This document shows, piece after piece, positions 52,383 through 62,997 of a DNA stretch of 64,000 nt. The DNA lies in NCBI GenBank assembly GCA_016124895.1, contig WGMU01000045.1, positions 1 to 64,000 of the forward strand. The letters are read 5' to 3'. The notes under the pieces are model-generated. The model was not told the origin of the DNA. It worked only from the letters and a program-made list of their open reading frames with translations, and searched no databases. Every line of letters begins with the position of its first letter. The first letter of the stretch is position 1. This DNA comes from a bacterium. GTDB lineage: Bacteria > Planctomycetota > Planctomycetia > Planctomycetales > Planctomycetaceae. Made by a program: the position numbers and the translations under genes.

Positions 52383-54767
52383 TTGATTCGAACTGCAATC
52401 GCACTGCTTCTCGCTTCGGCCCGGCTCTGCCAGGCCGAAACGCAGATCGTCCGCGACATCGAGTACTCAAAGCCCAACGGCTATTCGCTGACGCTCGATC
52501 TGTATCTGCCTGAGGATGCCTCGGCCCTGCGACCGGCGGTTGTGTTTGTGCATGGCGGCGGCTGGAAGAACGGTAATAAGAAGAGTGCTCAGCGAACTGC
52601 GAGCTGGCTGGCGGAGCACGGCTTCGTCGTTGCGGGAATCAGTTACCGGCTGACCGATGTCGCTGGCTGGCCAGCTCAGATTGATGACTGTTACGCCGCC
52701 GTTCGCTGGCTGCGGAATAACGCAGAGAAGTACGCGATCGATGCTGAGAATATCGGAGCCTGGGGAACGTCAGCGGGTGGACATCTCGTTGCATTGATGG
52801 GGACTCGGCCGTACTCCGGTGAGGAAACAATGTCGAGCCGCGTGAAGGCCGTCTGCGACTGGTTTGGACCGAGCGATCTGCTGACGATGCCACCGAACAA
52901 TGTTGGCAATGGACGCACTGCCGAAGACGTCGCAAACAGCAACGGAGCGAAGCTGCTGCGGGCGACGGTGCGAGAGGTTCCAGAACTCGCCCGCGATGCC
53001 AGTGCTCTGCCGCAAGTCACTCCGGACGACGCCAGCTTTCTGATTATGCACGGCGATCAGGACCCCGGCGTGCCGCTCGAACAGAGTACACGTTTACATC
53101 AGGCCCTGCTGAATGTGGGCGTTCCATCACAGCTTTCCGTTATCAAAGGAGCCGGTCACGGTGGCAAACAGTTTCAGACGGAGGGAGTCCGTCAGACTGT
53201 TCTGCGGTTCTTCCAGCGGACACTGATGCCGAACTGGCCACAGGGAGGCGGGCCGACTGGCAGTTTTCGAGTGATACACGAGACGGCTCCGGAAGCCTGG
53301 AACGTCGTTCGCGATCAGGGCATCGCCTGGGAGAAGACACTGCCGGAGACCGGGCAGAGCACAGTCATCATCTGGGGCAACCGTCTGTTCTTCACGACGA
53401 TGCAGGAAGTCGAGCAGGATTCAGAACTCGGACAGAACATTGTCGCCTGGTGCTGCGACACGTCGAACGGCGAGACACTCTGGACGCGGACCATCAACGC
53501 CGACTACTCGTTGCGACTGTCCGGCTGCTTCAGCGACAGCTCATCGCCACCACCGGTAACCGACGGCGAACGAGTCGTCTTCTTCAACGCCTCGGGCCGG
53601 ATCGCGTGTTTCGACTTCAACGGCCAGGAACTCTGGACGCTCGACGCCATGGCGGTCGGCCGATCGCAGCCGTTTCTGCTCGATGACGGTTCGTTCGTCT
53701 TCATCCGACAGCACTACATGCCGAATGAGCACGGCGAATTCACGCACGAGCATAAAGACTCGCCGCTCGAACAATGGACTCAGTTGCAAGCGATCGACAT
53801 CGCGACCGGCAAGGTCAACTGGACGAGCCGGTGTGGCGTCAACATGGGCACGGTTCCGCTGCCGTTGAATATGCCGGACGGTCGTAGCGTGATCGTTGTC
53901 GGCCGCGGCGGAGGCCACTCGCCGCCGGAAAAGCCCGAAGGCATCTCGATGGTCGACACCCGAGACGGCAGCACAATATGGACGCTACCGCTCGACGGAT
54001 TCATGAGCACGATGACGAACAACCTCGCCGGCAGCCACGTACTGGTGTTTCACGACGACGAGCACCTCTGGGTGAACGCCGCGACCGGCGAGATCGAACG
54101 CCGCGTCTCGTTCCTCAAAGACGTTCCCGCGCGACGACGACTCGACGACGGCTGGTCAACGCAGACCGAGACACTGCCGCCCGCGAAAGGCAAACGGGCG
54201 ATCATTCAGCAATCGAATGTGCTTGCTGGTCGGTTTCACTACTTCCGCAGCTACGCCGAACCGTACCTCGGTCGCGTTGATGTCCGCTCGGGCAAGGTCG
54301 AGTACCTGCAGTTGCCGGTCCAGCTCAAACGCGAGCCAGGTGACTCGGCCGATCACCTGTTGTGGGACGAGTCTGGAATGTCCGCCGCCGTCGTGGAACA
54401 ACTGAAGTCAGCCGCCCGCAAGCGACAGAAGACGCTGCCCATCCAGCAGTGGTGCTTCGCTCCGAATGACATGCGGAACTCACGAGGCTTCGTCGTCATG
54501 GGCGACGCCCGCTCGCGCGGCAACGGCTGGGGGCATCACGCCTCGCAGGTTCCCACGGTCGTCGGCGACCGGCTGTACGTGCCCGTCATGAACGGAACGG
54601 TTTACGTGATCGACGCCGCGGCTGAGACACTCAACGAGAAAGCGATCATCGCCATCAACGACCTTGGCCCCGCCGGCCGTTCCTTCAACCGAGCCAGCCT
54701 GAGTTTCGCGGACGGTCGTCTGTTCGCTCACACGATCCGCGAACTGATCTGCATCGACGGACGCTGA
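52383..54767 (+). CDS. Secreted esterase/lipase fused to a PQQ-like beta-propeller
   Basis: 794 aa from TTG 52383, chosen because AGGAG is 8 nt upstream and the signal peptide (LIRTAIALLLASARLCQAE) begins there. The N-terminal BD-FAE-like alpha/beta hydrolase has HGGGW (oxyanion), GAWGTSAGGHLVAL (nucleophile Ser), LIMHGDQDPGVPLEQ (Asp) and GAGHGGK (His). From ~residue 325 a propeller of PQQ-like repeats follows (ACFDFNGQELWTLDA, DIATGKVNWTSR, DTRDGSTIWTLPLD, NAATGEIERRVSF, GTVYVIDAAAETLNEK). Fusion of an esterase with such a propeller suggests a surface- or quinone-coupled enzyme. Confidence 0.85.
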   Translation: MIRTAIALLLASARLCQAETQIVRDIEYSKPNGYSLTLDLYLPEDASALRPAVVFVHGGGWKNGNKKSAQRTASWLAEHGFVVAGISYRLTDVAGWPAQIDDCYAAVRWLRNNAEKYAIDAENIGAWGTSAGGHLVALMGTRPYSGEETMSSRVKAVCDWFGPSDLLTMPPNNVGNGRTAEDVANSNGAKLLRATVREVPELARDASALPQVTPDDASFLIMHGDQDPGVPLEQSTRLHQALLNVGVPSQLSVIKGAGHGGKQFQTEGVRQTVLRFFQRTLMPNWPQGGGPTGSFRVIHETAPEAWNVVRDQGIAWEKTLPETGQSTVIIWGNRLFFTTMQEVEQDSELGQNIVAWCCDTSNGETLWTRTINADYSLRLSGCFSDSSSPPPVTDGERVVFFNASGRIACFDFNGQELWTLDAMAVGRSQPFLLDDGSFVFIRQHYMPNEHGEFTHEHKDSPLEQWTQLQAIDIATGKVNWTSRCGVNMGTVPLPLNMPDGRSVIVVGRGGGHSPPEKPEGISMVDTRDGSTIWTLPLDGFMSTMTNNLAGSHVLVFHDDEHLWVNAATGEIERRVSFLKDVPARRRLDDGWSTQTETLPPAKGKRAIIQQSNVLAGRFHYFRSYAEPYLGRVDVRSGKVEYLQLPVQLKREPGDSADHLLWDESGMSAAVVEQLKSAARKRQKTLPIQQWCFAPNDMRNSRGFVVMGDARSRGNGWGHHASQVPTVVGDRLYVPVMNGTVYVIDAAAETLNEKAIIAINDLGPAGRSFNRASLSFADGRLFAHTIRELICIDGR

Positions 54768-54823
54768 CAGTTCCGTTCTGATTCAAGCCTCAAAGTCTGT
54801 TGTGGTTTGCCGGGAAGAGTTTT

Positions 54824-57800
54824 ATGCGACTTCACTTGCTGAGCGACTTGGCGTCGCGATTGTTGATAACGGCGGCGTTGCTGGCTGCAGCCAGCCTCTG
54901 TGCTGCACTGGCCGAGGCTCAGCAACAGGGAGCCAACCTGTCGGAACCGGCGACGATCGCGCAGGAGTTTGATGGTTCGATCAAAGGTCTGCTGCGGAAG
55001 TTCTGCGTCGACTGTCACAGCGTTGACAATATGGAGTCCGGGATTCGAGTTGATCATCTCGACGGGACGCTGCCGGAGGGTTCGCTGAAACTGTGGGAGG
55101 CGATTCGGCGGAATCTCGACGAAGTGACGATGCCTCCGAAGGATTCTGACCAGCCGACCGACGACGAACGTGCTGCGATGATCGACTGGATCGATCGTGG
55201 CTTCGCGATGGCACGGTCGCGGCCTGATGAGAAGAACGGATCGGCGCGGCGGCTGACGGTCGCGCAGTATCAGAACACGCTGCGGGATCTGCTGGGGATC
55301 AAGGAGCACCTGACCGATGTGCTGCCGCCCGACGCGGTCTCGGCGGACGGATTTCTCAACAACGGGCAGACGCTGGAACTTTCGCCGCTGCTGCTTGAGG
55401 CGTACTTCAACATCGCCGAGAAGGCTCTTGATCTGTGCATCGTCGACGAGAATGCGAAACCACAGATTCAGAACTTCCGGATGGATCTGGGAGCGAAGAT
55501 CAATCCCGAACCGTGTCCCGACAAGCTGATTCTGGGAGCACTCAGTCACCTGCTGAAAAATGACGATTTCGTCGTGATGCAACTGACGGCAAAGAAGCCG
55601 TTCGGCTTCGATCCGTTTTTCATGCAGACGAAGTACCGATTTATCGAGGGTTACGAGGGCAATGCCACGGTCCGCGGATGGCGCGAGTACGACAGTATTT
55701 ATCATGCCGTCTTCGCGTGTATGCGCGGCACTGACGGCTATCCGAAAGGGAATGCGTACGAAACGATCCCTGAGGGCCTGCTGCTGCGGCCGGCGATTCC
55801 GAGTGCGGAACTGTTTCAGGTTGAGAGCACTTACGGTCCGCGGGCAAACTTCAAGATCTCGCTGCGGGAACTGCCGGACTCGGGACGTTTTCGCGTGACC
55901 GTTCGAGCTGCGAAGTACAACGACGGCCTGCTGCTCGACCCCGGAACGAAACCGACCGGCAGTCGGTTGTCGAAAGTAGCGGAAGGGCGCAAGCCCTCCG
56001 ATGCTGCATCCGTCGTCGTCGAAAACGCCGCTCAGCCAAGCACCATGACGATCACTCAGGCCGGCATTTATCAGGTCGACGTGACGCTCAAACCGTTTGT
56101 CGAAAGCAACGTCGAACCTGATGGTTCAAAGCTGACGGAGGGGCTCATCGGTGCCTGGCCATTTGACGGTGACGCGGTCAGCCAGGGCAGTGAGAATTCG
56201 CTGATCGGAGAACTCGTCGGCGGAGCGAGGTTTGTCAAATCGCCGTTCGGCCAGGCAGTTCAGTTTGACGGGAAAGCGGCCGCAGTTATCGCTCCACGTG
56301 ACGAATTGATGAACGTTGGCGAGGGCGAGTTTACTGTCGTGGCCTGGATTCGACCGACTGAACTGCGGCAGTCCGGCATCGTCTGCCTCGGAAAATACAA
56401 CTATACGCACGGCTGGTACTTCGACATGCCGAGCGGTGACGGCGTGCTGCGCATCGAGACGATGAACGCCAACAGCCAGTTCAACGGCAAAGTCGAAACG
56501 CGACCTGGAGTCATCCGCAAAGACCAGTGGCAGCACGTGGCGGCGGTCATCCGGCGTGGCGAGAATGCGGCGAAGCTTTTCATTAACGGTTACGAAGTCG
56601 CGGCCGGGACGATCAACGGAGCAAACCTCGACAATCCGCAGACGTCGCTGCACATCGGCCGGATTCAGGACGGCAATCTGTTCAAGGGCGAGATCGACGA
56701 TGTGCGGCTGTTCCGCAGGGCGCTCGACGTTGCCGAACTGCAGGCTCTCATCGAACCGGGACGCAAGTTCGTAACGCGGCCTCCGGACGAGCCACGGAAG
56801 AATCTGTCGCTGACACTGGGCAATCGGCGCTTCTCGGGAGTGCTGCAGCAGGATGCGTTTCTGGCCGCGCGTCTGCCGGCCGGGACACTGAACGTCACGG
56901 CGGAATACGATGGCGACACGCCGGTCGACCGAGTCGTTCTGACACCGTTGGCCGCTGACGACGAACTCACCCGCCACTTTGTGACGTTTGAAAAACGCTC
57001 ACCGCGGATCGGAGTGCATGTCGGATTGCGCCGCGACTGCGGCAGCACGCTGAACCAGGTCGGCAAGGCGCAGACCGTTGCTGAGACGGAGCTGCAGGCG
57101 TACGTCTTCGAAGATGCGATCAGCAACTTTCCGAGTCCGGACGTTGAAAAGGACAACGTCAATTATCTCGCCGGCATTCGTGAGATCGGAGTCCGCAGCG
57201 AATTCACTGATGGCCGTGACATGCCGCGGCTGCTGATCCGTTCGGTCGAGTTTGAAGGGCCGTATTACGAAACCTGGCCGCCCAAAACGCACCGCGACAT
57301 CTTCATCGAGTCACCAAACCAAAATGATCCAGCGAGGTACGCCCGCGAGGTCATCAGCCGGTTCGCGACGCGCGCGTTCCGGCGACCAGTCAACGACGAT
57401 GAATTGACCTCGCTGCTGGCCGTGTTCAATGAGTCATTCTCGGCGAGCAGCAACTTCACTCACAGCGTCCGCGACGCGCTGCTCGTTGTACTGACGTCAC
57501 CGCAGTTTCTGTTTCTGATCGAAAACAGCAACTCACCGCAGGCAGAGCCGATCGATGACTACGAACTGGCCTCAAAGCTGTCCTACTTTCTGTGGAACAC
57601 GGCGCCCGATCAGCGACTGCTCGACCTGGCTGCAACCGGCTCGCTGCGAACATCGCTCAACGAGGACGTCGGTCGCCTGATCGATGATCCGCGGTTTGAA
57701 CAGTTCGCCGAGCAGTTTGCCTCGCAATGGCTGAATCTCGACAAGATCGAAGTCGTTGAGGTCGATCGGCAGAAATTTCCGAAACTGACCCGCGACACGA

Positions 57801-58540
57801 AGACACAACTGCGGGACGAGCCAGTGCGGTTTCTGAAGTATCTGATCCGTCACAACCTGTCGCTGCAGAATCTGATTCAGTCCGACTTCGTCCTCGCGAA
57901 TGAAGTCGTCGCGAGCTACTACGATCTCGCGGATCGGACGGAAAGCGGCTTCGAGTTCGTACCAATCCGGCACGACAGTCCTCACCTGGGCGGCGTACTG
58001 ACTCAGGCCGCGATTCTGGCTGGACTATCGAACGGCCGGGAATCCAACCCGGTCAAACGAGGTGCCTGGTTCGCTCGCAAGATCATCGCCAAACCGCCCG
58101 CTCCGCCACCGCCGAACGTGCCGGGCATTCCGGAAGACGAGAGCCAGTTGACGCTGCGACAGAAGCTCGAACGGCACCGCAACCAGAAAGGCTGCCTGAA
58201 GTGCCACTCGGGCATCGACCCATGGGGCATCCCGTTCGAGGAGTTCGACGCGGGCGGGTTGTTCCGGTCGACTAAACCGGACGAAGCATTGTCTGAACTG
58301 CCGGACAAAACCGAGGTCAACGGCGTCAACGAACTGAAGAGGTACCTCATCGAGGACCGAATCGACCAGGTGGCGTTCAGCATGCTGAAGCATCTGGCGG
58401 TCTACGCGACCGGCCGCCGCCTGACCTGGAACGAGATTGACTTTCTGAAACGAAACGGGCAACGATTGAAGGCCGACGGCTACAGGATGCAGGATATGGT
58501 CCGCTTCGTCGTCGAGAGTCCGATTTTTCTGGAGAAGTAG
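54824..58540 (+). CDS. Planctomycete cytochrome c / DUF1587-1592-1588-1585 protein with LamG domain
   Basis: 1238 aa from ATG 54824. Signal helix, then a planctomycete-type cytochrome c with heme motif CVDCH (61-65) and MPP (axial Met). Next DUF1587 ([18 protein letters not shown]), a long insertion with a LamG/concanavalin-like domain (~440-640: [13 protein letters not shown]..., [35 protein letters not shown]), DUF1595 and DUF1592 ([44 protein letters not shown]), DUF1588 ([45 protein letters not shown] with a second CxxCH), DUF1585. A short palindromic repeat lies in frame near residue 390. The DUF1552 gene 140 nt downstream is its usual partner. Confidence 0.93.
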   Translation: MRLHLLSDLASRLLITAALLAAASLCAALAEAQQQGANLSEPATIAQEFDGSIKGLLRKFCVDCHSVDNMESGIRVDHLDGTLPEGSLKLWEAIRRNLDEVTMPPKDSDQPTDDERAAMIDWIDRGFAMARSRPDEKNGSARRLTVAQYQNTLRDLLGIKEHLTDVLPPDAVSADGFLNNGQTLELSPLLLEAYFNIAEKALDLCIVDENAKPQIQNFRMDLGAKINPEPCPDKLILGALSHLLKNDDFVVMQLTAKKPFGFDPFFMQTKYRFIEGYEGNATVRGWREYDSIYHAVFACMRGTDGYPKGNAYETIPEGLLLRPAIPSAELFQVESTYGPRANFKISLRELPDSGRFRVTVRAAKYNDGLLLDPGTKPTGSRLSKVAEGRKPSDAASVVVENAAQPSTMTITQAGIYQVDVTLKPFVESNVEPDGSKLTEGLIGAWPFDGDAVSQGSENSLIGELVGGARFVKSPFGQAVQFDGKAAAVIAPRDELMNVGEGEFTVVAWIRPTELRQSGIVCLGKYNYTHGWYFDMPSGDGVLRIETMNANSQFNGKVETRPGVIRKDQWQHVAAVIRRGENAAKLFINGYEVAAGTINGANLDNPQTSLHIGRIQDGNLFKGEIDDVRLFRRALDVAELQALIEPGRKFVTRPPDEPRKNLSLTLGNRRFSGVLQQDAFLAARLPAGTLNVTAEYDGDTPVDRVVLTPLAADDELTRHFVTFEKRSPRIGVHVGLRRDCGSTLNQVGKAQTVAETELQAYVFEDAISNFPSPDVEKDNVNYLAGIREIGVRSEFTDGRDMPRLLIRSVEFEGPYYETWPPKTHRDIFIESPNQNDPARYAREVISRFATRAFRRPVNDDELTSLLAVFNESFSASSNFTHSVRDALLVVLTSPQFLFLIENSNSPQAEPIDDYELASKLSYFLWNTAPDQRLLDLAATGSLRTSLNEDVGRLIDDPRFEQFAEQFASQWLNLDKIEVVEVDRQKFPKLTRDTKTQLRDEPVRFLKYLIRHNLSLQNLIQSDFVLANEVVASYYDLADRTESGFEFVPIRHDSPHLGGVLTQAAILAGLSNGRESNPVKRGAWFARKIIAKPPAPPPPNVPGIPEDESQLTLRQKLERHRNQKGCLKCHSGIDPWGIPFEEFDAGGLFRSTKPDEALSELPDKTEVNGVNELKRYLIEDRIDQVAFSMLKHLAVYATGRRLTWNEIDFLKRNGQRLKADGYRMQDMVRFVVESPIFLEK
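55975..56002. repeat. TAGCGGAAGGGCGCAAGCCCTCCG repeat inside a coding gene
   Basis: A GAAGGGC-GCAA-GCCCTCC palindrome, with the same 'GTAGCGGA' opening as the intergenic palindrome at 10107-10173. In the DUF1592 gene it encodes [11 protein letters not shown] without breaking the frame. Confidence 0.65.
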
Positions 58541-58552
58541 AGGTGCAGTCAG

Positions 58553-58635
58553 GCCGCGCAAGGGCTCGAAGACGCAAGGAAACGCAAAGCCCACTTCTCT
58601 GCGAACCTTTGCGTCACTGCGTCTTTGCACTGCAG
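58553..58635. repeat. Palindromic element of the CGCAAAGG/CTTTGCG type
   Basis: The arms 'CGAAGACGCAAGG..CGCAAAG' and 'CTTTGCGTCACTGCGTCTTTGC' are inverse-like. It resembles the perfect palindrome at 30747-30821 and lies between the DUF1592 and DUF1552 genes. Confidence 0.6.
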
Positions 58636-58679
58636 ACTGTTTCAATCATTCTGATTCGAAAGCTCCCAAAGGACCGCCA

Positions 58680-60017
58680 ATGGCCCTGCCCGTCAAACTG
58701 AATCGTCGATCTGTGCTCAAAGGCCTGGCCGGTGCGTCGCTGGCGCTGCCGGTTCTCGAAGCGATGGGCGCTGAAGTCGCCGAGCAGATTCCCCGACGGT
58801 TCTGTGCGATGTACACCGCAAACGGCATGTCGCTCCCGAAGGCGGAGCATGGCATTGGCGACTGGCACTGGTTCCCGCAGGTCGAAGGCCGCGCGTTCGA
58901 GTTCGGCAAATCGACCGAGCCGCTCAAGCCGTTCCGCAGTCAGCTCAGCTTTCTGGGTGGGCTTCATCATCCCAGTGGCCCCAAGGCGGACCCGCATGTC
59001 TGTTCGGACATGTGGTTGACCGGAGCCCCGCTGCATAACCCGAAACCGGGCACGTACAACACCGTTGGGCTCGATCAGGTCATCGCGCTGCACACGAAGC
59101 AGTACTGCCGACAGCCGTCACTGGTGCTGTCGATCGACGCCGGGACTGGCTTTCTGTCGCGCACCGGGACGATCTCCTACAGCCTCGAAGGCAAGCCGAT
59201 CCCGGCCGAAAACAATCCGCGCCGTGTCTTCGATCGGCTGTTCCGCGGCGACAAAACGTCGCTCGAACAGGAACGCGAGCAACTGCAGCGTCGCATTCGG
59301 CTCGTTGACGCGGTTCTCGACAGTGCCCGGTCGCTGAACCGCCGGCTCGGCAAGTCGGACCGCGAGAAGATGGACCAGTACCTGACCTCGCTGAACGAAG
59401 TCGAATCGCGGCTGATCGCCTCGGAGAAGTGGATCGACATTCCGATCAAACAGCAGGACTACTCGCACCTGAATCTCGACGCGACGAACGAAGGCGAACC
59501 GGCCGAGTACTATCGCAACATGTTCGACCTGATCGCTCTGGCCTTCGACGCCGACATCACGCGGTCCGTCACGTTCATGCTCAACCGCGAAGACGGTATG
59601 GGCATCAGCGATACCTTCCCGCTGAAGCTCGGCCTGACGCGCACACACCACAGCCTCTCGCACGCGGGCGATAAAGACGGGCAGCTTGAGTTCGCGAAGT
59701 ACGACCGGTTCCTGGCCGAACAACTCGCGCACTTCTTCGGCCGGCTGAACGAGTACAAAGACCGCAACGGCAGCGTGCTCGATAACTCGATCGTCCTGTT
59801 CGGCAGCGGAGCCAGCACGACGCACAATCCGCGCAACATCCCGACCCTGATCGCCGGCGGCGCCAGCATGGGTCTGCAGCATGGCACCTACTGGCGCAAC
59901 GACGACACGCGGATGTCCAACGTCTACCTGAGCATCCTGCATTCGATGGGCATCGAAACGGAAAGCTTCGCCGACAGCACCGGCACGCTGAGCGATTCGA
60001 TCTTCAGCCGCGTTTGA
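58680..60017 (+). CDS. DUF1552 protein
   Basis: 445 aa, AAAGGA 7 nt before ATG. The N-terminus ([24 protein letters not shown]) is a Tat-type leader. The rest matches the DUF1552 pattern: [101 protein letters not shown]. In planctomycetes and other marine bacteria it is almost always paired with a DUF1587/1592 cytochrome gene, as here; the pair may form an exported oxidative or hydrolytic system. Confidence 0.93.
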   Translation: MALPVKLNRRSVLKGLAGASLALPVLEAMGAEVAEQIPRRFCAMYTANGMSLPKAEHGIGDWHWFPQVEGRAFEFGKSTEPLKPFRSQLSFLGGLHHPSGPKADPHVCSDMWLTGAPLHNPKPGTYNTVGLDQVIALHTKQYCRQPSLVLSIDAGTGFLSRTGTISYSLEGKPIPAENNPRRVFDRLFRGDKTSLEQEREQLQRRIRLVDAVLDSARSLNRRLGKSDREKMDQYLTSLNEVESRLIASEKWIDIPIKQQDYSHLNLDATNEGEPAEYYRNMFDLIALAFDADITRSVTFMLNREDGMGISDTFPLKLGLTRTHHSLSHAGDKDGQLEFAKYDRFLAEQLAHFFGRLNEYKDRNGSVLDNSIVLFGSGASTTHNPRNIPTLIAGGASMGLQHGTYWRNDDTRMSNVYLSILHSMGIETESFADSTGTLSDSIFSRV

Positions 60018-60031
60018 CCCGAAGTGGTGGT

Positions 60032-60080
60032 GCCGGTTCCCACCGGCCGGCAGGTATTTCTGAGGCCGGTGGGAACCGGC
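60032..60080. terminator. Stem-loop between convergent genes
   Basis: GCCGGTTCCCACCGGCC (60032-60048) and GGCCGGTGGGAACCGGC (60064-60080) are perfect 17-bp inverse copies with a 15-nt loop. It lies between the DUF1552 stop and the convergent PIG-L end, so it could terminate both transcripts; the 'GTGCCGGTTCCCACCGGC' sequence is also typical of dispersed repeats. Confidence 0.6.
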
Positions 60081-60116
60081 CCTGGCATAAAAATCTCGCG
60101 CAGACAAGCTGAGCAA

Positions 60117-61037
60117 CTACTCGCCGAAGAACGGGAACAGCTTCTTCAGCTCGGCTTTGTTCGGCCGGTGACCGTACTCGCAGACCTCGAAGGCTTCCGC
60201 AAACTTGACCGCCGTGCCGGCTTCCTCGCCGTACCACTCGATCAGGACGTCGCGGTATCTGTTTGCCGTGCCACCATCACGACGTTCCCAGCTTGCTCGC
60301 AGCACTTCTTTGCGAGCGACCGGGTCGGCGACCTTGCGCTGAATCAGCGTTTCTTCCGAGCCGAGTGCTCCGCCTTCGTAAACCTGCGACTCAAGCGCGT
60401 CGACCGCGTGGAGCTTCTTATCGAAGACGTCGTCAATCGAGACCGCGATGTCCGCGTCGAATGGGTACGGCTTTGTGAAGCCGTCGGGGAAGTACAGGAA
60501 GACTGTGTTCTTTTTCACCGGCGGAGTATCAGGAACATAGAACGGGACTTTGATCATGAAGGCCGCGTCGCGAACAAGCAGGCCGCAGTTGCGATGATCC
60601 GGGTGATAGTCGTACGGCCGGTGAGTCAGTACGACGTCGGCCTGCCAGTCGCGGATCAGACGGGCGATGACTTTACGGTATTCGAGCGTCGGCATGATTT
60701 CGCCATCGTGAATGTCGAGCACTTCAGTGACGATCCCAAGTCGCTTTGCCGCTTCGTGAACTTCCTTTGTGCGGCGAATTGCCAGTGGGCCGCCGGCCAT
60801 GTTCCAGTGCCCGATGTCCCCGTTCGTGACGGAGACGAACTTGACGTGATGCCCGAGTGCTGCCCACTTCGCCGCGCAGCCTCCAAGCCGGAACTCGACG
60901 TCATCCGGATGCGCTCCGAACGCGATGATCCGCAGCTTGCCGTCGTCGGCGTCATCGGCGCGAACGAACGATCCAGTGGCCGCGACGATACACGACGCCA
61001 GCGAGGCGAGAGCCATCCAGCGAAACAGAACGGGCAT
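60117..61037 (-). CDS. PIG-L family deacetylase, secreted
   Basis: 306 aa from ATG 61037, with GGAG 7 nt before it and a signal peptide (FRWMALASLASCIVAATGSFVRA). PIG-L fold: IIAFGAHPDDVEF (AHPDD with zinc ligands His, Asp, Asp), GGDIGHWNMAGG-like loop, RRTKEVHEAAKRLGI, and HPDHRNCG (HxxH ligand). The protein removes N-acetyl groups from GlcNAc-type sugars. The frame extended to 61310 is rejected. Single gene, divergent from the DUF1501 gene at 61480. Confidence 0.92.
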   Translation of the reverse strand: MPVLFRWMALASLASCIVAATGSFVRADDADDGKLRIIAFGAHPDDVEFRLGGCAAKWAALGHHVKFVSVTNGDIGHWNMAGGPLAIRRTKEVHEAAKRLGIVTEVLDIHDGEIMPTLEYRKVIARLIRDWQADVVLTHRPYDYHPDHRNCGLLVRDAAFMIKVPFYVPDTPPVKKNTVFLYFPDGFTKPYPFDADIAVSIDDVFDKKLHAVDALESQVYEGGALGSEETLIQRKVADPVARKEVLRASWERRDGGTANRYRDVLIEWYGEEAGTAVKFAEAFEVCEYGHRPNKAELKKLFPFFGE

Positions 61038-61479
61038 CAGTTGTCTCCAGAAGCTGCGGGACGAAAGGTTGCAGGCGTTGATTTCATGTCGGAGCGCGCA
61101 CTTGGCGAACGACCGCAGACCAACCTGGGAAGTCTGGCAGATCGCGATCAGATTGGCACGGCTGCCGATCCGGCTGAATCGGACATCGAACTCAGTGAGC
61201 CAACGCAGGCATTCCGTCGGAGCAGGACAGAGGCTCTGGTTCGCCGGCACTCGCCTGCCTGCCGCGACGAAGCCCGACTGGAGGGCCGGGAAACTCGGAC
61301 CAACCGGCATGTCCTGACGGTGGCTCGCCGAGTGTCTGTCGAATAGCAGCCTGATTCAGGCAACCGTTGACCGCTTTCTGGACGACAATTACTCTCAAAC
61401 AAATCAGCAGGCGTTGAAACGACGCCCGCTGCCCCACCTTTCCGGCCCCGGAAACCACTCTGCTCACCGGAGTCCTGCC
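61038..61479. other. Divergent intergenic region
   Basis: About 440 nt between the PIG-L gene and the third DUF1501 gene. No convincing gene, repeat or operator is visible. Confidence 0.4.
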
Positions 61480-62832
61480 ATGTTGACCATCCTCGGTCCC
61501 CGCCAGCGTTCTTTGTGTGACGGCGTCTCCCGCCGCAGTTTCATCAAGGCCGGCATGTTTTCGATGTCCGGCGTCGCCGCACTCTCTCTACCCGATCTAC
61601 TGCGCGCGGAATCGGCAGCCGGACGCGGTCCCTCGCACAAGGCTGTAATTAATGTCTTCCTGGGCGGCGGGCCGTCGCACCAGGACATGTGGGAAATCAA
61701 GACGGACGCCCCGCGCGAAATTCGCGGCGAGTTTTCTCCCATCGACACCAGTGTGCCGGGCATTCAGATCGGCGAGTGCTTCCCGAGAATCGCAGCGATG
61801 GCGGAAAAGTTTGCGTTCATCCGCTCCGTAGAAGGTTGCTCGGGAGCGCACGATGCGCATCAGTGCCTGACCGGCTGGGACCGCCGGGCGAACGCCTCGA
61901 TCGGCGGCCGGCCCGCGATGGGTTCGGTCATTTCAAAGATTCAGGGACCGACCGACCCGAGTGTCCCACCCGCAATGGCGCTCGCTGATGTCACGCGTCA
62001 TGTCCCGTGGTCCGAGCCCGGCCCGCCGGGATTCCTCGGCGCCGCTTATGCACCGTTCAAACCGGACAGCGATGGCATGGCGAATCTCAAGCTGAATGCC
62101 ATCACTACAGACCGGCTGCAGGATCGCAAATCACTGCTGGGAGGCCTCGACCAACTGAAACGCGAGTGTGACTCCAGCGGCCTGCTGGACGGCATCGACG
62201 CGTTTAATGAAGCAGCCTTCGGCGTGCTGACTTCCAGCAAACTGCTCGACGCACTGGACCTCAGCAAGGAAGACCCGGCGATCGTCGCGCGATACGGTGA
62301 CGGCAAGCCGTTCAATTACCAGTACGACGGAGCGCCGACCGTCAACGAGCATCTGCTGATCGCCCGGCGTCTGGTCGAAGCGGGCGTCCGTTCGGTCACG
62401 CTGTCATACGGCCGCTGGGACAGCCACGGAGCGAACTTCGACCTGATCCGCGATCACGGCGGCAAGCTCGACCAGTGCGTCAGTGCTCTCGTGCAGGATC
62501 TCGACGAGCGAGGAATGCTGGACGATGTGACGATCGTCGTCTGGGGCGAGTTCGGTCGCACGCCGAAGGTCAACAACAACGCCGGCCGTGATCACTGGCC
62601 GCGAGTGAGCTGCTGCCTGATGGCCGGCGGTGGAATGCAGACGGGCCAGGCGATTGGAGCGACCAATCGACTCGGTGAGTATGCTCTCGACCGCCCGGTC
62701 GATATGCAGGAAGTCATCGCAACGGTCTACCATAACCTTGGCATCAATCCGGAAACGACCACTCTGCAGGATCCGACCGGCCGACCGCAGTACCTGATTG
62801 AAAAACGGATTCCAATGCGGGAACTGGTTTGA
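61480..62832 (+). CDS. DUF1501 protein, Tat-exported (third copy)
   Basis: 450 aa from ATG 61480 (MLTILGPRQRSLCDGVSRRSFIKAG), where the twin-arginine signal is complete; a TTG at 61414 is rejected. DUF1501 landmarks: VINVFLGGGPSHQDMWEIK, GQxx/GECFPRIA, RWDSHGANF, VVWGEFGRTPKVNNNAGRDHWPRV, MAGGGMQTGQAIGATN. It is a typical short DUF1501 of planctomycetes. No PSCyt/DUF1549 partner is adjacent in the window. Function unknown. Confidence 0.93.
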   Translation: MLTILGPRQRSLCDGVSRRSFIKAGMFSMSGVAALSLPDLLRAESAAGRGPSHKAVINVFLGGGPSHQDMWEIKTDAPREIRGEFSPIDTSVPGIQIGECFPRIAAMAEKFAFIRSVEGCSGAHDAHQCLTGWDRRANASIGGRPAMGSVISKIQGPTDPSVPPAMALADVTRHVPWSEPGPPGFLGAAYAPFKPDSDGMANLKLNAITTDRLQDRKSLLGGLDQLKRECDSSGLLDGIDAFNEAAFGVLTSSKLLDALDLSKEDPAIVARYGDGKPFNYQYDGAPTVNEHLLIARRLVEAGVRSVTLSYGRWDSHGANFDLIRDHGGKLDQCVSALVQDLDERGMLDDVTIVVWGEFGRTPKVNNNAGRDHWPRVSCCLMAGGGMQTGQAIGATNRLGEYALDRPVDMQEVIATVYHNLGINPETTTLQDPTGRPQYLIEKRIPMRELV

Positions 62833-62997
62833 ACGCGTGCAGGTTGCAATCAGAAGCAGCGCGACTGCACTCGCGATCCGAACCGAGAGTCAAAGCCGAA
62901 GCTGAGTTCTCCCGGACTGCTTATGCTCAGTACGCGTCTGCTTGATCTGTCAGTTGCCAGGAGACTGTCCGGGAATCTCCAACTGACCTGAAAATCG

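Noticed and set aside
60024-61346. 440-aa plus-strand frame opposite the PIG-L gene
   Set aside because: No domain; the minus strand carries the AHPDD and HPDH motifs of PIG-L.
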